The notes under the pieces are model-generated. The model had not been told where the DNA came from and did not search any database. It worked only from the letters and a program-made list of their open reading frames with translations. DNA of 64,000 nt from Hericium rajendrae. Taxonomy: Eukaryota; Basidiomycota; Agaricomycetes; Russulales; Hericiaceae. The stretch lies in NCBI GenBank assembly GCA_033439255.1, contig CM065881.1:434001-498000 (forward strand), read 5' to 3'. The translations under genes were made by a program, and so were the position numbers. Below are positions 13,175 to 25,370 of this stretch, piece after piece (the first letter of the stretch is position 1; each line of letters starts with the position of its first letter).

Positions 13175-13995
13175 TGATGTGTGGACCCTGGGAATGGAGG
13201 CGGCAGCCAAAACCAAAACCAACAGAGTACTGGGGGGTGCGAGGGGACCAAGTATCTCAAGTGAGGAGTGAGGTGAGGGCAGCTGAGGGTCACTGCAGCA
13301 GGAACAATGGAGCGACCGGTTCGCTAAGGGCGAGTCTGAGGCAATCTGGTGATAAGCGGCTGGGAAGGATGAGGAACGGCTGTGGAATGACAAGGAGAAC
13401 GACGAGACACACGGGTCTCCGATACGACGGGCTAATCCTAGAGAAAAGGACTGAAAAGCGGCTGATATGACTGAATCTGACGAACGACGCTGCGGGCAGA
13501 CTGGCCTAAAGAGGGCAGACTTGTCTAAAGTCCGGAGGACGATGAGAACAACAGTGAGAGAGACTTCTGAGGTCTGAGCTCTGAGGGGGAAAGGTGCACT
13601 GGGGGGTTCTATTCGAAGCTGGGACCCTGTCTACCATTCAAGTAGGAAACTCGCCCTTGGCAGTCTTGGGCGATCTCGGACTCGGCTGCTCTATGGTACA
13701 TCTATGGTCCGAAACCATCAAAAGGTGGCATCCAGGCATCCTGTACAACACAGACCCAGTACCATAATGCCAGCAGCCTGATTGGCTCACCAAAACCGCT
13801 GAGGACGACCTGGAGCGAACTTGAGGAAACCTCGGTGAGGCCTGCAGTAGCTGACAACTCCTGAGATGAGGGACATCACCGCTCTGAGCGGGGTTGGTGG
13901 GTGAGGAGCTGGAAGCTGGATGGGAGTGAAGGGGAACTGCATGGGAGATGGTGAGATGAGGTCTGACGTTGCTGAACACAGCTTGAGGCATATCA
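13175..13995 (-). repeat. LTR copy (5' LTR in element sense)
   Basis: Direct repeat of 8793-9611, followed by GCGC, which also precedes the other LTR. Confidence 0.9.
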
Positions 13996-14146
13996 GCGCA
14001 CGCCGGACAACACGCCGGTCGACCGCTCATTGGTCCGAGAGGGTCTTCGACCGCTTGCTGCACTGCGGAGGCCAGCCCCGCCCCCCGTGTTCGGTATACC
14101 GAAGCGGCCGATGCGCAAAGCCGCCGGTCGCTTCAGGGTTGATTAA

Positions 14147-16764
14147 TTTCTTGCATGTAATAGTAGCTAGGCATTTATCATAATTCACCCATATCCTGCA
14201 CCCCGCACGACCTATCCCGCGTCCAAAACCTCTCCCCTGACCCAACGACTCGTGCACATTATGCTGTCATGCAACATATCCCATCGCCGTGGAGAACGAG
14301 TCGCAGAGCGGCCTTGGGCCACGTACGGAGGTGAGCACACCGCGAGCAACATGCAGGGAGGACACGTACCTCGGGTAAGCACCCCACCCCTCTTGCATCG
14401 CATACGCATGCCGAGACATTGAACAACATGCCCGCCCCGCTCCGCCCCATCACACGCCCATATATGCCCGCCAACGAGCCCGGGGACCACCGTGGAGTCC
14501 GTGCAGATGACATGACCAGTGCTAATCAGCACCACGCCCCCAGTCCCATCCCTTCGCAAGTCCCCGCAACTCTACCCACCAGTCTGGTGGTCCGGTGAAG
14601 ACCGGCACGTTTTGGACCCTCGCAAACGCATCGCGTGCCCACGAAGACAGCGCTCGCCAGTCTCCCCCCTCCAGTCCGCTTTGAACCGCGAGAGCGAGCG
14701 CACACAAACGACCCCCGAACACGTCCAACACCCGTGTGGGAAAGGACGTGATGCCCGGCGGTTGCATGGCAAGCAAGGCGCGGCCTCTCGAACTTGACGA
14801 TGACGCCCTTGGCATGCTATGGAGCTGTGCGCGAGACTGGCAGACGGCGCTCGAGGACACGGGCGCAGGGGCAGAGTCGGTGGATGAGCGAGATCGGCAG
14901 GCTATGTGCACGAGAAATGGTAAGCAAGATCCCATTCCGCGAAGCAAAGTACAACTCACTCATGGTGTCGAATCCAGCCGAACTCCGAACCGGCTCATCC
15001 GGGAAAGGCGTCAGCGCATGGGAGATCGAAAAGCGCAACGAAAGCAGCCAGAAACTGAATGCCAGATGAGATCCGCGCATCTAACTTGACGATGACGCCT
15101 TCGGTTTGGAACTGGCGGACGGCACTCCAGACTGGTCCTGCGGAAGGGTATGCAATCAGGCGCAGAGTCTGTAGGCGAGCGAGATCAGTAGGGTACGCAA
15201 AGGGGAAATGGTAAACAAGACCGCCTTCTCAGAATGAAGCACGCGGCACTCACCACATTCTCCAGTCCGATTTGAACACATGCACACCGTGAGCAGCGTC
15301 ATCGAGAGGATAGAACGTGATGTCGAAGGATTCAAGAATGCGAGAGTGTGCAGGGCATGCAACGGACGCTGGGAAACCACATCGCGCTCGATGTCCAGCT
15401 GGAGCGCGTGACGCCCGAATTGCAGACATGACCTGTACTCAGCACGCCCGGGCATCGCAGAGCGCCCACAATGGTGCCATTCTGGTGCACGCACTAACAG
15501 CGGAGAGCGGGCGCCACGAGCGAAGATGTGTCCCGCCTCCACATACTTGACGATGATGCCCTCGAGATGTCTAGCTCAAGGTGCTCAGGCGGACAGCAAT
15601 GCGACGGCACAGCGGATGTATGGATTTCGAAAGTGCCGCGCAAGAGGGGACTGGCAGAGCAGGAATACGAGGTGAGTACCACATTATCCCCGTGCGCAAA
15701 GGCCTCCTCCCCCCAATCTTTACTTCTAACTCCATGACGTGCCCTGCGAGCGCGTGCGAACATACGCCCAGTGTCGCCACTGCTCACCACGACGATGAGC
15801 ACTTCATCTTCGGAGTGTGACTGCTGCTCGCCGCGGGGCCTGAAAGCCACATGTCCGGGCAACGAAAATTTGTTTTTCGAGCTCCTGGTCTGTCCACCTT
15901 CCCCTCGGTTCATTTCGATGAAAGAGACTGACCGCGTCACATAGCGAGTCAGTGCACGCGCTGGGCTACGCCCAGCGCTCGGATCAGTGTGAACGGAAGT
16001 CCATTTGCATTGCCAACGAATATCTTCCGTCTACCACGTCCAACTGCCGCAAGCCTCGGGAGCCTGGACCTCAAAACTCTGAGGCGACAAACGCCTTCCA
16101 CGAAGACATCAAGTCAATAACTGAAACGTCGTCAAAACCGCGCGCTCGGAACACTCACCAGCATCAAGCATGCGCAGGGCTGCGCCCCACGCCCGTGCCG
16201 TTGCTGACAGCGCGTGAACTTTTGCGGAATACGAACATTTGCTCTAATGATAGCGGTCCCCGCTCGCCGCGGGGCCTCTGGGCCCGATTTTTGAAACCAA
16301 AATAACTGTTATTGGCGACCTCAAGGTGAGCTCCAATTCACCTCGGCTAATAATGAAAAAGAACTCACGAGAATGACACCACAGATCACACTGGGCTCCA
16401 CCCAGAGCTCGCGCGACTGTAAATGTTGACGTTCATGGACATCGACTCCGACTATTTGGCCTAATGATGGTGCTCGCCGCTCGCCGTGGGGAATCTGGCG
16501 TCGAATTTTGGGCCGAAAAAAGCTGCTTGTTGCGAGCTTCTTGTGAGTTTCAGTTTCTCTCAGCTAATTACCACGACAAACTCACCAGAACAGCATCATA
16601 ATGGTGCTAGGCTGCGTCAATCTTCGCATGTGCCGTCCCTGCTCGGGGTATCAACGGACACCTGTTGAATCGGACCTCGAAGGTCATCATCTCCAGCCCG
16701 AGAACTCGCTCCCTGTAGGGGCCTGGACTGCGTCTAACAATGCCCCGCACCCACGCACAACGAC
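14147..16764 (-). other. Degenerate tandem-repeat region, possible minus-strand gene
   Basis: No clean gene is readable. Diverged repeats are visible: a CTTGACGATGACGCC word at about 14792, 15084 and 15546, and a GCTCGCCGCGGGGCC word at about 15826, 16262 and 16474. On the minus strand these words fall in similar peptide settings (for example KNKFSLPGHVAFRPRGEQ against NSYFGFKNRAQRPRGER), with GTGAGT-type donors between units. This suggests an old multi-exon minus-strand gene built from repeated modules, now decayed or poorly resolved. Open frames on both strands make it uncertain. Confidence 0.3.
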
Positions 16765-17703
16765 ATGAAACCGCCGACGACTGGCATCGAACTGGGTGAG
16801 CCCCATACGGCTGCCACTTACGAATCACCAGAGTCTGAGCCGGACTTCGTCGATCGCACGCTCCACAACGACATCGTCACCACCGCGATCCAGAACGGCT
16901 ACGAGGCAGGTCTGATGGCTGGGCGAAAGTCAGGTTTCGCGAGGGCGTGAGGGGTTGGTGGGAAGCACGAAGGCAGGACGGAGCGCGCGTCATGAGGAGG
17001 GTCCGAGCGAGTGCACTAAGCAGGGTAGCCTTGAGGTAAGCACCCCCGCATCACTCGCCATGTCAATCGATGAGATCGACACTGACTTCCTCATGCACAT
17101 ATGCAAAGAGGCAGAGTATGGGGTCTGGGAGGAAGGACTAGAAGCAGGGATAACGATGGGGAGGAAAGAAGGCAGAAATGACACATACCGGGAGGGATAC
17201 AAAGCCGCGAAACGCGAGGCGAGTACCGCAACCAGCGCCCCAGATGAAGCTCCTGCAATCGACACATTCCCGCATCTCATGATGTCTTCGACACCCCGCA
17301 CCAACTCGACACCCCCTATTCCATGCCTCGCACCACAGAGCTATTGCTTGCTCCTGGACTGTAACACCCTCGGCCTGCACCCATTGTCCCGATACCGTGC
17401 AGAGTCTCTGACCGTGCACGGGACAGCACACCGGTTGACCACGCATTGGTCCGAGATGGCCTTCGTCCTCATGCTACCCTGCGGAGGCCAGCCCCGCCAC
17501 CGGTGTTTGGTATACCAAAGCGAAAGGCTCGCAAAGCTGCCCGTCGCTCCAGGATTGATTACTTACTTTCATGTATTGAACTGGTCACCCCGCTGGCACT
17601 ATGCGGGGGTCACCGGCAAGGCAACAGGGGTGAGCTCTTACTTGGAGGAATGCTCAATGTTTACATCATAAGTGAGAAGGGAGTTCCTTTCGGCGATGCG
17701 TGA
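16765..17703 (+). CDS. Gene J: GxxxG-repeat protein with a gene B-type tail
   Basis: A plus-strand frame starting near 16765 has two units of the kind NGYEAGLMAGRKSGF and EEGLEAGITMGRKEGRNDT, rich in spaced glycines and charges, with likely GT-AG introns between them. The end (about 17414-17571) is an 80%-level copy of the gene B tail, reading LVRDGLRPHATLRRPAPPPV. Either the tail was duplicated from gene B or this is another family member whose 5' half has decayed. The exact exon chain and stop are not resolved. Confidence 0.35.
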
Positions 17704-17772
17704 ATTAAAAATACATGTGGTAACCAAATTTTGTAATTCGAGCCAGGCTCCCCCACAGGTTCCGCGCACCCT

Positions 17773-19757
17773 TCAATCCTCTCCTGTCAACGGAGACTGC
17801 AGATAGTCCCATTCTACATCTGCAAGGCTTCGCAGCTCCTCCACCTGGTTGATCGTGATTGTGCAATGCTTGATGACGAGAGTGAGCCGTGTCCCAAATG
17901 CCGCATAGCGATGGGACAGGGATTGCTTGAGAATGTAGCCAATGGCATAGGAAGGACGAGAAACCTCATATATGGACCACGGACTATCCCGAGGCCTGGG
18001 GTAACTTGTATTAAAATCGACTTCCATGAACTCGATACGTAATAGATTTCTGAAGAGGTGCGGGAACGAGTCTGGCATTGGGACCTCGTCGACTTCATCT
18101 GAGTCCAGGATTGTGATCGGCTCGACTTCATCTTCCTCCGGAGGAGGGGGCATAAAGGAGCGGGGTGCGGCTAAAGCCATACAGAGCATACAGCCACTGT
18201 CGCCCTTCACCGCGATGGTTTCAATGCCGGTGTAGGCATGGAAACCAGAGAGCCAGTCGCGAAAAGTGATCTTCTCGATGATGTAATTGTCCCAGTGTTC
18301 CAAACCGTGGTCCTCTCCAAAGTCCAGAACAAGATGCCGTATCTGACGTTTGGTCTCTGTGCTTGGGACATGATTGAGGTCCTCTATCATGGGGCACCTC
18401 TCTGGAGGTCTCTCATCGTCATACCCATCGGTATTGGCGTACACGACAACCGAGATGTTCGGGAGATCTGGGTCAAAGGTGGGATGGCCGGTGTGATCGG
18501 AGAAGGGAGGATATCCTGATAAGTAGATGTCCCAGGCTAGGTTATAAGAGATAAAACCGATGCGCATGCTCAGGGGATGGGGTGAGATGTGGCTATCAAT
18601 GAATGTTGTGAGTGGGGCAAATTCGCCGGCCTGAGGGTGATCGCCGAGGATGAGGATATTGCAAGAGGGAGGTACAGTGATGTGCTTGATGACATGCGCC
18701 ATGTGCAGGAATGATTTGTCCTGACATGTGAATTTTTGTAGAGAACCGAATGTGACCACAGGCACGACGGGAGGAGGGGAGGGGAGAGGAGGGAAGCAGT
18801 GGGAGAGAAACAGCATTTGAAGGTTGGACATCTGACCGAGAGCTTTGAGCATCTCTCTAAAAGCGTTGACGCTGGGTGGAGCAACAGGAGGTGCCTCTTC
18901 AGATGCTACATAGTCCGATGGATGGTCGAAAATAATCTTGTGGTCAGGATCAATATTTAGCAGATCTGATCGGGTGGATTTATTATTAATGTGGAGATTG
19001 GTGAGACCACGTAGAATACTCCCGGACCACACCGGGACGACGCAATGAAGCGTCATCTTACGTAGCAATGGAGCATGATTGTCGAAGAGGTCAGCGGGGA
19101 GCATATCGATACCTTGATAGGAGGACCATCTAGGGAGCGCATAAATCACCGATTCAATCATCGGGGCTGGATGGGCCATGGATGGCCAGAGGTTTTGCAT
19201 GCTGCTGACAAAAAAGTTTTGGAGGGAAAGGTCGCGGATGCGATGGATTGTTCTGGAGAGCAGCTCGACAGTATCCAAGGTAGGGGGGTTCCATCTGGTG
19301 TAGGTGATAGAATAAGAGAGGGGCAGAGACCGGGACCAGATGACCATTGCGTTTTGCAATGGCGTACAGAGTCCGTCGCTGATGGTAGTCCAGAGGCTTG
19401 GATCCTCGAGTGCCCTGGATCTCAAAGTGCGGCAGACATGGGTGACATTGACCCACCCTAGGTCTTTGGGACCCGGCCGCTGGTTGGCAGCGAGAAAATG
19501 GACTATGCGCGTGCACACTTCGGTGGGGATGCAGATCAGGGGTGATAATCTGTTTCGCCGGGCACGAGCATCGAGGGTGAGGAGGAGTAGCTGGTTTAGC
19601 TCCTCGTCAATGGCAGCTCGCTGCTGTTCTATATCAACTGGGTCAGGGTGTACAGGAATCCTGGAAGGGGATGCGAGTAGTCAGTAATCCAAACATTGAT
19701 GGATGAAAGATCCCGCCGGACTTGCCTCAAGATCTGGAAACTTGATCCGGTCGACAT
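17773..19757 (-). CDS. F-box-like protein, left copy (element cargo)
   Basis: Two exons: a short first exon (ATG at 19757, MSTGSSFQILR) and a long second exon from 19660 to the stop at 17773. The intron (19661-19725) uses GCAAGT as donor, a GC-AG intron. The protein has an N-terminal helix, F-box-like IPTEVCTRIVHFLAA with GWVNVTHVCR, then about 500 residues of leucine-rich segments ending VEWDYLQSPLTGED. It is a clear paralogue of the gene at 39460-41422, including the GC-AG intron and the last residues (VEWDSVQSPLTAED). Such proteins normally act as SCF ubiquitin ligase adaptors. It faces outward to the left TIR and looks intact. Confidence 0.8.
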
Positions 19758-20769
19758 GATGTATTTTCGGGTGACGGATACAGCAACAATAAGTAAGGGT
19801 AGTCGTCGAGGCAGAGAAAAACTAACAAACGTGGACTATGGATGAGCAGTTTATAAACAGCTGGCCAGGGTGACAGGTGTGTGGCGTTATGACTACATTT
19901 GACCGGATTGACAGTTGCATGATGCGGCGGTGCATGAGAAGACCCCATATAATTGGTATGGACTGGTATACAACCAGGGTCAATTTTTTTAAAGCCCGTG
20001 TTCGGACAGCCCAGTCGGAAGGCCCCGAATCTATGCCGATAAAGCTTTGGTTCCAGCCTGATGTTGTACAATTTCGTCGGGATTGTGTACCTGATCCGCT
20101 GAAATTCAGATTTTCTCCCAATTTTTTCTCCTTGGCGGGAACCCTGCAGGCCCCCATGTCCGGACAGTAACCCAGCTTCCGGCAAGCTTGGGCCAATTTG
20201 TCTTCACTCTAACCTAGCTGATGTGGAGCACGCGCGGCTATAGCTTAACCTTACAAGACATCGACAGTGTTGGGGGTCTCTGGCAAATCTGCTGCATCGT
20301 CGTGGGCTCAGTTAGAAAGGATGTCGCACTGGATATCTAGACAGAGCCAATGCAAAGGTCCCATGGTGGGCATCATCATGTACCCGCTGAGAGATATCGA
20401 GATGGTGGTTCTTTCCGCCACACCTTTTCAGTTTCATTCTCTCTAAATTGCAAGGTTAGGGTCGTGTATGGACCAGGTGCGCTCTGTGGAAGTGGACATG
20501 ATACGCTCGCATATACATGGGAATACCTGGGTATCATAATCTGAGAAGACAGCACTATATCGAGGGAATGAGGCCGGAGTATGAACACGGTTTTACTCAG
20601 TACCCCCGCCAACCCATTGTGTCCCATTGACCTACCGCGAACCTAACTTTGTCTCACCTTCGTGTCTCCATTGGAAATTTCTTACAATTTCCTAGTTCCT
20701 ATTCTAAGATCCATACTTCCATACTGATATTCAATCGTTGGCGCTTAGCTGAACTCAGCACCAAAGCTA
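19758..20769. other. Intergenic about 1 kb, no gene seen
   Basis: Lies between the F-box start and the stop of gene D. It contains the likely F-box promoter and no recognisable coding or repeat structure. Confidence 0.45.
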
Positions 20770-21681
20770 TCATACATTTGACGAGCCTTCGCTTGCGTTT
20801 CTCTCACCCTGGGCATCCGGAGGGATGGTATATGAGGCACTCAATAACTCTAATTGAGCTGCCCGAGATTCCAAGTCCCGCAACTCCCGAAGCAGGGACT
20901 CTCTCCGATCCGTTATCCACCTGATATGAGCTAGATAGCAAATGAATATGGTTCCGAAAAAAAGTGAGAAAGAACCATACCACGAAGTGCACCTTTGATC
21001 CAGATAATCCGGGATTTCTCATCGACCGGTGCTCTCGGAGGCGGGGGTAGGAATTCGCTATCGGGAAGATCCTACGAAGAACATCAGCAAGATGTCTCTC
21101 AAATCTTCACCTGGCTCAACTCACCTGGCCGAGGGCTGCCAACACCGATGCAGAATGTGGAACCGGGGTGCGTAAGCCATCCTCCATTTCAACATCCTGA
21201 GACGTCGGAACCTGCTCTTGAGAGGGCGGCACATCTCCGACATTGGACTCCGCATTGGCCAGGTCGGCAAGGGGGCGTCCGTCAGTATGCCCTGGCATTC
21301 CCCTGTCAGTTAACTCGGTGCGGACTGGAGGTAATGAATCGATGGTGCCATCTGTTTTACTACAATATGGTCAAACGTCAAATGTCACACCGAAAACCTG
21401 ATCTACATACGGTAAATTGTCCTGGCTCCCCTCCACTTCGGAGAACTGATCACCCAACTCCATCATCAGGTTCTGAAGATTGTCAGTTGCCTCTCGCTGA
21501 TGTCCAATGTGATCCCACGTACCATGCCTTCCTTCAACTGCCAGTCCGACTCCTGACTAAGCGGTGGCACACTGCTCGGCGCTGCATCCTGGCCACTCAT
21601 GTCTCCGGCCACATTCTTCTCACCAACAAGCTCTGTGTCATGCGCCAAAGCTTGAAATCCTCGATGTGTGTTGATAGGCAT
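20770..21681 (-). CDS. Gene D: small coiled-coil partner protein
   Basis: Five exons read consistently on the minus strand: start MPINTHRGFQALAHDTELVG at 21681, introns with GTACGTG, GTATGTA, GTGAGTT and GTATGG donors, and a last exon reading AHIRWITDRRESLLRELRDL into a short coiled coil before the stop at 20770. The total is about 210 residues, low in recognisable motifs, with acidic and proline-rich middle exons. It is head-to-head with B2 (489 bp apart). Gene G at the right end has the same layout (short protein, coiled-coil C-terminus, divergent from a VG-domain gene). No known domain was recognised. Confidence 0.6.
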
Positions 21682-23982
21682 CACCGCAAGGATTGTACGA
21701 TTTATTCAACAATCGTCAGAAAGACACAAAGACCTATGTAATATGCAGCATACCCATATTACTTCCGGAGCTCACGACCAGAGTTGAGCAAAGGACAGTA
21801 GGCTGCAGGATGTGAGGACGAGGGGCAGAAGGGGAGATGGAAGCTGTGATAATGCGGAACCTCTCTTAACACCGCGTGTAACGGGCATGCACAAGGTAGG
21901 TCCGATCGGATTAGGGGCGTGGGGTTCCGGTCCGAAAATGACAACACAAACACAAATGATCCAGACCCACCGGACTACGCAACATCAGTCATCTGATCAA
22001 TGGTGGCTTGAAACAAAATTTCAAACCTCTTGCGGTCCACGCCTGCGATGACGTAACACATGACAATCACTGCATGGGTGACACGTTGGCAGTCCAATTG
22101 TGCATCTTGATCCCCTTCTGCGTCACTCTCTCTCTCTCAGACTTTCATTCTTTCTTACCTCTGGCTGCTATGGACAGTGTCAACGTTCTGAATGCCAGCT
22201 ACTTGATCTTGTCGGTGCGTGTTGGGCTCGCACTTCATGCTGCTAGCAGAGCACCTGTTCGGTTGTCAGAGCATGCACGGCGTGCCTGGCAGACAGTATT
22301 CACAAAAGAAATGGTATGCTCTTTTCAATTCACTGGTCTCCACGTTGCTAAACTATGTTCAGGTCTCAGCAAAGAGGATCAGGGAGTCGGCCATGGAGGC
22401 AGGTGTCAGGGAAATGATGATGCTGACCCCCGGGTATATGCGCCACACAGCCCGCTACCTCAACTTCTTGCAGAGCCAGACGGACCCGGAAGGCTTATTC
22501 GATCTACGCCAGCTCGCAAGCTTTCTTGATCCTCAGGATCGCGATTTGAACGTCAAGGCGCAAAATATGGATTTGGGCCTGCGCTGGTGGGAGAACCGTA
22601 AGCTCGCTATTGTAATCTGCAAGGATGTAGCCTGACATTGTCCCTGATAGCGGAATTACTTGTCCCTGCACATGATGCCGTCCGCTATTTGACTCCGGAC
22701 TCCCTCGTCGATTGGTTTGTCAATTCGTGGTGCAGCAATGGGGATGAGACAAATCAGGGAATGACTCCCCCCACCAGATCAGCCTGTGACGCTCCAGCAA
22801 TGCAGTCATTGTCCGACCTGGGTATGCTCCCTGCCCGCATGTATCCCTTACAGTTTCCCCATATAATCAGTCTACTGACGATGTGCTTGTTCAGGCGAAG
22901 AGAGCGAGGAAACCGAGGAAAGCCAGTCAGGCCTCCCCCGGTGCCAAGATTGGCCCTCCTCGGTCACGCATGGTTCACAAGCTGCCCTATCATTCATTGG
23001 CCAGTTCCACGGAAAGTCAGGTTCTGCATCCCGATGTTGTTCCCGCATCACAATCTGCATCGACATTCGCATCTAGGGCGGTCGCGGTGGGTCGTTCAAT
23101 GCAGCGGTCTGGTCTTCGGCCACGCGAAGTACTCCGAAAACCGTCTCCGCCGCCCAAATTTGGCCTGTATAATCGGCGGCGCCAGCCCAGTAAGAAATCT
23201 TGGTACAACCCGTACCTAACCGAGATTCCTTTTGTGGGTGGATCTCCTTGTCCGATGATCCCCCCTCCTGACAGTTGAGTTCTGGATAGCCATTTCGATG
23301 CAATGGCTGCGTGAAACACGGTGACCGCTGTGCCACCCAAGAGGGCCATCCAAATATCTGTATCGGTTGTGACATCCGTCGGGAGCGTTGCAGCCACAAC
23401 ACACCTCAGAATCGTAGGGCCCGGAACATCTGAAAAATCTGAAATCTACATAGCTGCCAGCCAATGCTATTTCTGGTTGCATAGTGCTATGGCTGCTATG
23501 TAGTTGGGCCACACAGCTATACAGGACTATGGTAGCTATCATAGCTATCATAGTCATGGGTGATGGGTATATAGTAATACATAGTGATAGGACACTACTA
23601 TGCCTGCTATGTAACCTATGTGTTTTTAGTCTCCCTCTATGTATCCTATAGATACTATGTTCCATACAGAGCTTCAGTCTGCTATAATATCTACAGTTGG
23701 TGTAGAGTCTATGATTTTGATTTTACACTCAAAACAGGTCAAACTTGATTATATTAAACTACTACTACAATCAAGTATACTAAGTTACACGCATGCCTGC
23801 AAGGTGTGACAAGACATGCACGCGCAAGGGCGCGACTGGTGTGCGCGACACTGCATGCGAGGTGCAATGGGGCGCGCGAAGGTGCGCGGGAGTGCACGTG
23901 CTGCGGCGCCATGCACGATAGGGCGGGCCTGCGCTATGCGGCGGGCCTGCGCGCGGGAGATGCGGAGCATGGAGTCCGTGCA

Positions 23983-24140
23983 CCTGGCGCGGAGACGTGC
24001 GCCTGGCGCGGAGACGTGCGCGAGGTGCGGAGACGTGCGCGAGGTGCGGAGACGTGCGCGAGGTGCGGAGACCGTGCGCGAGGCGCAGAGACCGTGCGCG
24101 AGGCGCAGGGGACCGTGCGCGAGGCGCGGGGGATGCGCAT
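23983..24140. repeat. GC-rich 19-20 bp minisatellite in E1
   Basis: About seven imperfect copies of a unit like CGAGGTGCGGAGACGTGCG. The unit length is not a multiple of three, so long open frames here are by-products of the repeat. Confidence 0.8.
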
Positions 24141-24907
24141 GAGGCGTCGGTGGCGGCGGGCCCGTGCGCGAAGTACTGGGCTGCCGCGGGCCCGTGCGCG
24201 ACGTCGAAACCTGCACACGAGAGACGCGAGGCGCGCCGAGGGCGTGCGCGAAGCGTCGGGGGCAGCGGGCCTGTGCACGAGGCGTGCACGAGGCGTCGGG
24301 CTGCCGCGGGTCCGTGCACGAGGCGCTGGCTTGTCCCGGGCTGGTGGGTGACGCGGCAGCCTGCGCGCAGGAGATGCGAGGCGCGTGAGGGGTACGCAAA
24401 GCGTCGGGGGCAGCGGGCCTGTGCACGAGGCGTGCACGAGGTGTCGGGCTGCGCGCGCTGGCTCATCCCCGAGACACGGCGGCGAGCCCGTGCACGAGGC
24501 ACTGGGCGACATGCGTGGGGCATTGGGCAGCGTGCGCGAGGCGCGGCGGGCGGCTGGTCCATGCGTGAGGGATGGGGGACGTGCCCGAGACGCCGGGCTG
24601 CCGCGGGCCAGTGCGCGAGTCCTCAGGTTGTCGCGGGCCCGTGCGCAGCGCGGCAGGCATGCGCGCGAGGCGGACGGCGTAGACGAGCGCGCGGATGGAC
24701 AGGGCCACGCACGACGTGCGTGTGCTGGCGTGCCCGTCCCGGGTCGTGGACGACCCGGCGCACTCCACTGATCGTGTTCGTGGGAGGCGGCGCGCCGGGT
24801 GCTATCGACGTGGCGGCAAGGCGGCGAGGTCGGCGGAGGATAAGGTGATGCGGGAGGGGCGGCAGCCAGAGGCGAAGGGGGATGAGGGCGCGGGAGGACG
24901 AAATAAG

Positions 24908-24941
24908 TCGAGAGTATCGCTCGTTCGAGCGATACTCTCGA
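24908..24941 (-). other. Covarying palindrome / stem-loop of E1
   Basis: Arms of 16 bp around a 2-base loop (stem core AGTATCGCTCG / CGAGCGATACT). The other three E copies have a stem at the same place with different but still complementary bases. It starts at the 3' end of a short intron with TACTAAT branch point on the minus strand. Confidence 0.8.
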
Positions 24942-25363
24942 TATTAGTACGAATAAACGAAATAAAAGTTTTTTTACTCACCTTTAAGGCCCTCTGCATT
25001 CTACTGAGTCCCTCCGGCATGCGGTTCGACGAGTCAGAGGAAGAGGAGGAGGGTGGAGAGTGGAGGGAGGAGAGTGAAGGTGGTAGGGACAGCGAGAGAG
25101 ACGAACTTCGACGCGTGTTTCGGTGCTTCAGCCACCGAACGAGCGAAAGAACGTTCCTCGAGCCACTACAAATCAAGAAAAATCATATAAATTCAGAAAA
25201 AAAACACTACAGCTATAAATTGTATATCCTATTCGAACGAATGAGCATTATAACTATCTACTATACGTGAAGCTCACATGGAGCCAAGTCCATTTAGTGA
25301 AGTCTGGCGCCCAGTCTCGGCAAGCGCCCGGCAGCCGCGAATCCCGGCTTTACCCGGGATTCC

Positions 25364-25370
25364 TATATAA
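25364..25370 (+). promoter_or_regulatory. TATA box of E1 central promoter
   Basis: TATATAA followed by GCTCGCGCGACGCGCGTT, a block shared with E2 and E3 and in weaker form with E4. The transcript would run toward end B through CT-rich exons with introns (for example donor CTAAG|GTAATC, branch TACTAAT). Confidence 0.6.

Larger units (their letters stand above)
8793..13995 (-). mobile_element. Gag-only LTR retroelement (fossil, Ty3/Gypsy-like, non-autonomous)
   Basis: Two LTRs of about 820 bp (8793-9611 and 13175-13995), each starting TGATGTG and ending CATATCA, with about four differences between them, so the insertion is young. A 4-bp GCGC duplication flanks it. The internal part holds a minus-strand gag-like gene (about 11810-9750) with a CCHC knuckle (CSFCGAHGHFLRQC) and a long leader (about 11.8-13.2 kb) rich in GCGAT/GATGA words. 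No protease, reverse transcriptase or integrase is seen, so it must depend on another element. It is inserted in cargo gene B. Confidence 0.85.
7899..14146 (+). pseudogene. Gene B: VG-domain family protein, interrupted by a gag-only LTR element
   Basis: Exons at 7899-8042, 8091-8316, 8409-8567 and 8627-8792, then the same frame resumes at 14000-14146 beyond an LTR insertion. The N-terminus (LNAAYSAACDSVGLGLVAA) matches gene B2 (VGLALHAA) and gene C (VGCALVALKKA). All three reach an RWW or related motif around residue 110-125. The last exon ends GLRPLAALRRPAPPPVFG, closely matched in B2 and at 17.4 kb. The family and function are unknown to me; B2 and C add a Zn2Cys6 cluster, which B seems to lack or to have lost. 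It is divergent from gene A. With a 5.2-kb insert in its last exon it is probably inactive, though the insert's frame-preserving position means the coding sequence itself is otherwise open. Confidence 0.65.

Noticed and set aside
23983-24140. Possible CRISPR-like array
   Set aside because: Units are contiguous with no spacers, and the genome is eukaryotic.
23780-24848. Long Ala/Arg/Pro-rich frames on both strands in E1
   Set aside because: They come from a 19-20 bp GC-rich repeat without stops, are open in several frames at once, and are not conserved in the other E copies.
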